Assembly: GCA_023142175.1 (NCBI GenBank)
Contig: JAGLJX010000419.1
Coordinates: forward strand, 1-8,577
DNA length: 8,577 nt
DNA from: Emcibacter sp.
GTDB taxonomy: Bacteria > Pseudomonadota > Alphaproteobacteria > Sphingomonadales > Emcibacteraceae
Direction of reading: 5' to 3'
Below are positions 6,227 to 8,577 of this stretch, piece by piece. The position numbers and the translations under genes are program-made. The notes under the pieces were generated by a model that was not told where the DNA came from, searched no databases, and saw nothing but the letters and a program-made list of their open reading frames with translations. Position 1 is the stretch's first letter. Every line of letters starts with the position of its first letter.

Positions 6227-7546
6227 CTATAGTCCCGCCGCGAACAGGGCAATGGCCAAGACCGCCCCTATGAAAGGTATCACCACAGTCAGCGCCGCCA
6301 CCGGCAGATAGGCCGTTCGGTGGGTCTCGCCGCATATAGCCCGAATTGTGGTCACTACATAGCCATTATGGGGCAAACTGTCCAGCCCGCCGGACGTAAT
6401 CGCAATCACCCGGTGCAGGGCGTCGGAATCAACCCCCGCCTCCAGATAATGAGGCGCGATCAGCGGCAGGGCTATGGCCTGCCCGCCCGATGCAGAACCC
6501 GTGAGCGCAACAATAACGCTGATGGCAACCGCCGCCCCGATCAGGCCATTACCGGGAATGGACGTCATATAAATCAAGGCCTCATCAAAGGCCGGTGTCA
6601 GTTTGGCGATACTGCCAAAGCCGACCACGGCGCAGGTATTTGAAATGGCAATCAAGGCGCCGAAGGTAGCCGATGACAGCGCCACCCCAAGGTTATTAAA
6701 TTTCTTCCAATATAGGGCGATAGACAGCAACAGCCCGACCAGTAAAGCCACAACAAGAGAAGACTTGCCATATTGCAGGATTACGCTGAAATAAAATGAA
6801 GTACCAAGAACTGCCGCCAAAGGGATCAGGCCCAAAAAGGGATTGGGCAGATTGTCATATGTTTTATGCTCAGGGTCGCCGTCGCGCTCATCATAACATT
6901 CACCCGCCGCGACCGCCCGCTTCATCATTTTTTCAAACCACCAGATTCCGGTTGATGCCATGAAAAGAGCTACCACTATGCTGACCTGCCATCCGGCAAA
7001 CTGGGTCGTGCCCAGATGCTCCATCGGCAGGAAATTCTGAATTTCCACCGAGCCTGCTGAAGTCATGGTGAAGGTGACCGAGCCAAAGGCCAGAGCCGCC
7101 GGAATGAAACGCCGCGGCAGGTTGGCTTCTTTGAACAGGCTCAACGCCATGGGGAATACGGAAAAGGCAACCACAAAGACGCTCACGCCGCCATAGGTTA
7201 AAATAGCACAGGCCATGATCACCGCAAGGGCCGCATGTTTCATGCCGAGCTTTCGCACGACCCAATGGGCGACACTATCCGCCGCCCCGCTATCCTCCAT
7301 CACCTTGCCAAACATGGCCCCAAGCAGAAAAACGATAAACCAGTCCCGAAGGAAACCGGCAAATCCGGTCATGTAACTGACGGTATAGCTCGGCACCCCA
7401 TCGGCCATTGGCGGCATCAGGGGAATACCGCTGCACAGGGCAACAAATAAGGCACAAAGCGGGGCCGCAATCAGAATATTCATCCCCCTGATTGTCAGTA
7501 TAATGAGGAGCAGCAGCCCCCCGATCAACCCGATTATACTCAGCAT
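6227..7546 (-). CDS. GntP family permease (gluconate/hydroxy-acid symporter type)
   Basis: A 439-residue protein with about 12 membrane segments, matching the GntP family of H+-coupled carboxylate importers. Conserved pieces are FLLGAMFGKVMEDSGAADS (73-91), ILTYGGVSVFVVAFSVFPMA (115-134), SAGSVEIQNFLP (163-174), TGSASGGQAIALPLIAPHY (349-367) and SGGLDSLPHNGYVV (385-398). The first half resembles Pseudomonas HbuT-type (R)-3-hydroxybutyrate permeases as I remember them at least as much as it resembles gluconate transporters, so the substrate is probably a small hydroxy acid; this is inference. No sugar-acid or ketone-body enzyme gene is adjacent. It is the first gene of the minus-strand unit with the TrpD2-like and VOC genes. 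The start is supported by GAAGAGG about 7 bases upstream. The large AT-rich region upstream probably carries its promoter. Confidence 0.92.
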   Translation of the reverse strand: MLSIIGLIGGLLLLIILTIRGMNILIAAPLCALFVALCSGIPLMPPMADGVPSYTVSYMTGFAGFLRDWFIVFLLGAMFGKVMEDSGAADSVAHWVVRKLGMKHAALAVIMACAILTYGGVSVFVVAFSVFPMALSLFKEANLPRRFIPAALAFGSVTFTMTSAGSVEIQNFLPMEHLGTTQFAGWQVSIVVALFMASTGIWWFEKMMKRAVAAGECYDERDGDPEHKTYDNLPNPFLGLIPLAAVLGTSFYFSVILQYGKSSLVVALLVGLLLSIALYWKKFNNLGVALSSATFGALIAISNTCAVVGFGSIAKLTPAFDEALIYMTSIPGNGLIGAAVAISVIVALTGSASGGQAIALPLIAPHYLEAGVDSDALHRVIAITSGGLDSLPHNGYVVTTIRAICGETHRTAYLPVAALTVVIPFIGAVLAIALFAAGL

Positions 7547-7601
7547 AATTTTACCTCTTCTCTTCCCCTAAACGCGAATATGATACATTGCAGATTCTTA
7601 T

Positions 7602-7628
7602 ATTATATGCTACCATACCACTCTGCAA
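7602..7628 (-). promoter_or_regulatory. Candidate promoter for the GntP operon
   Basis: On the minus strand a perfect TATAAT lies at 7607-7602, preceded by TTGCAG at 7628-7623 (4 of 6 to TTGACA) with a short 15-base spacer. Transcription would begin near 7595, leaving a leader of about 48 bases before the ATG at 7546. The surrounding DNA is AT-rich. Consensus match only; other TATAAT-like sites occur nearby (for example minus strand 7696-7691). Confidence 0.35.
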
Positions 7629-7629
7629 C

Positions 7630-7645
7630 ATCACTCAAAAGTGAT
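7630..7645. repeat. Short dyad ATCACT-N4-AGTGAT, possible operator
   Basis: Perfect six-base arms at 7630-7635 and 7640-7645 flank CAAA. It lies just upstream of the candidate GntP-operon promoter, a suitable place for a regulator, but short dyads arise by chance in AT-rich DNA and no regulator gene is adjacent. Confidence 0.3.
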
Positions 7646-7734
7646 TGCCTCGTGCCTTACATTAGCCACATAATTAATCAAATAATAACTATTATATCTT
7701 ACTCTATTAGCATACTCTAAATGATGCCCACTAA

Positions 7735-7749
7735 TTGCATATAATGCAA
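7735..7749. repeat. Palindrome TTGCAT-ATA-ATGCAA overlapping a TATAAT hexamer
   Basis: Perfect six-base arms (7735-7740, 7744-7749) around a three-base centre. A plus-strand TATAAT at 7740-7745 sits inside it, so a protein bound here would block a promoter reading toward prkA. The -35 region for that hexamer is weak (CTAAAT or TCTAAA at 16-18 base spacing), which lowers confidence in the promoter. Confidence 0.4.
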
Positions 7750-7760
7750 GCTATGGGGGG

Positions 7761-7828
7761 GGGAAGTCGCGTAAACAGCAGATTTTTCCTTTGATCAATT
7801 TGGACACGGCAAGTTTACGGTGCTTCCC
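7761..7828. repeat. Imperfect inverted repeat with 16-base arms, candidate leader stem
   Basis: The left arm at 7761-7776 (GGGAAG, TCGC, GTAAAC) and the right arm at 7813-7828 (GTTTAC, GGTG, CTTCCC) are complementary in both six-base blocks and in one base between them (C7770-G7819), with one further G-U pair possible (U7767-G7822). The 36-base interior contains a TTGATCAA palindrome at 7791-7798. In RNA this would be a long stem with a 2x2 internal loop. G-U pairing with 7759-7760 and 7829-7830 could extend it. There is no T tract after the right arm, so it is not an obvious intrinsic terminator. It lies between a plus-strand TATAAT (7740-7745) and prkA, so a 5' leader is the simplest reading. 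Confidence 0.5.
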
Positions 7829-7829
7829 T

Positions 7830-7844
7830 TCTGACATTGTCAGA
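7830..7844. repeat. Perfect 15-base palindrome TCTGACA-T-TGTCAGA, possible operator
   Basis: Seven-base arms are perfectly complementary around a single T. It begins immediately after the right arm of the larger inverted repeat and lies about 90 bases upstream of the prkA start. A partial copy, CTGACAT, occurs again at 7893-7899. It could be a dimeric regulator site or a short RNA hairpin; the one-base centre favours a protein site, since RNA would lose the inner pairs. Confidence 0.45.
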
Positions 7845-7933
7845 GCAGAGTTCGAGCGTCCGTTTTTACGGCTCACAATAGTATTTTCTGAACTGACATG
7901 TATTTTCAAAACCTTTTAACAAGGAGTTGCCTG

Positions 7934-8577
7934 ATGTCTGTTGCAGAAAATATTTTCGACCTTTATTCAAATCAATATGATGCACAAAAAGAATCCGAGC
8001 TTTCCCTGCGGGAATATCTCAGAGGTTGTCGCGAAGACGCCATGATGTTTTCCAACGCCCCCGAGCGCATGATTCATGCCATCGGTGAACCGGAAATGTT
8101 TGATACCTCACGGGATGAGAGGTTTGGGCGCATCTTCATGAACCGAACCATTAAACAATATAGCGGCTTTGAAGAATTCTTCGGTATGGAAGAAACCATT
8201 GAACGTATGGTGGGATTTTTCAAACATGCCTCACAGGGACTGGAAGAAAGAAAACAGGTTCTTTATCTGCTGGGACCCGTGGGTGGCGGCAAGTCATCAC
8301 TGGCAGAACGGCTCAAGGAAATTATGGAGAAGGAACCCATTTATGTTCTGAAAGCCGGAGATCATATCAGCCCGATCTTTGAATCCCCCCTCGGCCTGTT
8401 CAATCCGGAAACCATGGGTGATATCATGCAGGATAAATATGGTATTGGTCTCCATCGGTTGAGTGGGTTGATGTCGCCATGGGCTTTAAAAAGACTGGAT
8501 GAATTTGGCGGTGATATTTCCAAATTCACCGTTGTCAAAATGCACCCTTCAAAATTACGGCAGATATGTATTGCGAA
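7934..8577 (+). CDS. prkA: PrkA family serine protein kinase (AAA+), N-terminal part
   Basis: The first 214 residues are visible; the frame is open to the right edge, and family members such as E. coli YeaG are about 640-650 residues, so roughly two thirds lie outside. The N-terminus has the PrkA AAA+ domain: the RGCREDAMMFSNAPERMIHAI segment (residues 30-50, quoted as CREDAMMF and APERMIHAIG), FFGMEETIERMVGFFKHA (82-99), and a Walker A GPVGGGKS at 114-121 followed by SLAERLKEIME. The C-terminal kinase-like domain is not seen. PrkA/YeaG acts in stationary-phase and nutrient-stress responses, usually with yeaH and spoVR genes downstream; whether they follow here is unknown. For B. subtilis PrkA, an AAA+ protease activity has also been proposed. 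The start is firm: AAGGAG at 7921-7926, seven bases before ATG. Confidence 0.95.
   Translation, partial: MSVAENIFDLYSNQYDAQKESELSLREYLRGCREDAMMFSNAPERMIHAIGEPEMFDTSRDERFGRIFMNRTIKQYSGFEEFFGMEETIERMVGFFKHASQGLEERKQVLYLLGPVGGGKSSLAERLKEIMEKEPIYVLKAGDHISPIFESPLGLFNPETMGDIMQDKYGIGLHRLSGLMSPWALKRLDEFGGDISKFTVVKMHPSKLRQICIA

Larger units (their letters stand above)
7547..7933. other. Divergent intergenic region between the GntP gene and prkA
   Basis: A 387-base stretch without a supportable gene. Its first half is markedly AT-rich (about 7570-7750) and holds two TATAAT-type hexamers on opposite strands and two short dyads. Its second half (7755-7875) holds a nine-G run, a 16-base-arm imperfect inverted repeat, a perfect 15-base palindrome and a small bulged hairpin. 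It must drive transcription in both directions. I find no tRNA or known riboswitch by eye. Confidence 0.8.

Noticed and set aside
6933..7265. 110-residue minus-strand frame inside the GntP permease gene
   Set aside because: An alternate frame of a well-supported membrane protein, with no ribosome site or domain.
7580..7720. 46-residue plus-strand frame in the AT-rich intergenic region (starts MIHCRFLYYML)
   Set aside because: There is no ribosome site upstream, it is rich in Ile/Tyr/Ser as AT-rich random DNA would be, and it overlaps the candidate minus-strand promoter.
7801..7815. Possible sigma-54 promoter (TGGACAC) upstream of prkA
   Set aside because: The GC dinucleotide required at the -12 position is absent at the correct spacing.
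7761..7830. Intrinsic terminator
   Set aside because: The inverted repeat has no run of T after its right arm and its interior is 36 bases, so it does not fit a terminator on the plus strand.
1..8577. Defence island, prophage, insertion sequence or CRISPR array
   Set aside because: No transposase, integrase, nuclease-helicase pair, terminal repeats or regularly spaced repeats were seen; all genes match ordinary chromosomal families.

Overview
The window looks like a piece of an alphaproteobacterial chromosome with moderate base composition (about half G+C by eye). The best taxonomic clues are an EipA-family (DUF1134) envelope lipoprotein and a DUF2842 small membrane protein, families I know mainly from Alphaproteobacteria. 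The genes are densely packed. There is no transposase, integrase, CRISPR array, rRNA or tRNA that I can recognise, so this reads as core chromosome rather than an island.

Layout. (1) 1-1724, plus strand: a tightly spaced run of the C-terminal end of an alpha/beta hydrolase, a Nudix hydrolase, a 50-residue single-pass membrane protein (734-886), a DUF2842 protein and the EipA-type lipoprotein. Overlaps and short gaps suggest one transcription unit. (2) 1726-3270, minus strand: yaaA (peroxide-stress protein) followed by a TauE/SafE-family permease, in the same frame and 6 bases apart. This pair converges on eipA with one base between stop codons. (3) 3271-3451: a 181-base divergent region with a candidate promoter. 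(4) 3452-4849, plus strand: a MATE efflux transporter that must start with TTG. (5) 4852-7546, minus strand: a three-gene unit in transcription order GntP-family permease, TrpD2/YbiB-like protein, VOC-family protein. It converges on the MATE gene with two bases between stop codons. (6) 7547-7933: a 387-base AT-rich divergent region with several inverted repeats, a nine-G run and a candidate structured leader. (7) 7934 to the end, plus strand: the N-terminal third of a PrkA-type AAA+ serine protein kinase.

Functionally the window mixes envelope maintenance (EipA, DUF2842), housekeeping hydrolases, stress response (YaaA, PrkA, possibly the DNA-binding TrpD2 relative) and transport (TauE/SafE, MATE, GntP). 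I see no obvious single pathway and no convincing new multi-gene system. The least explained stretch is the structured intergenic DNA upstream of prkA. All family calls are from reading motifs by eye; no database search was possible.
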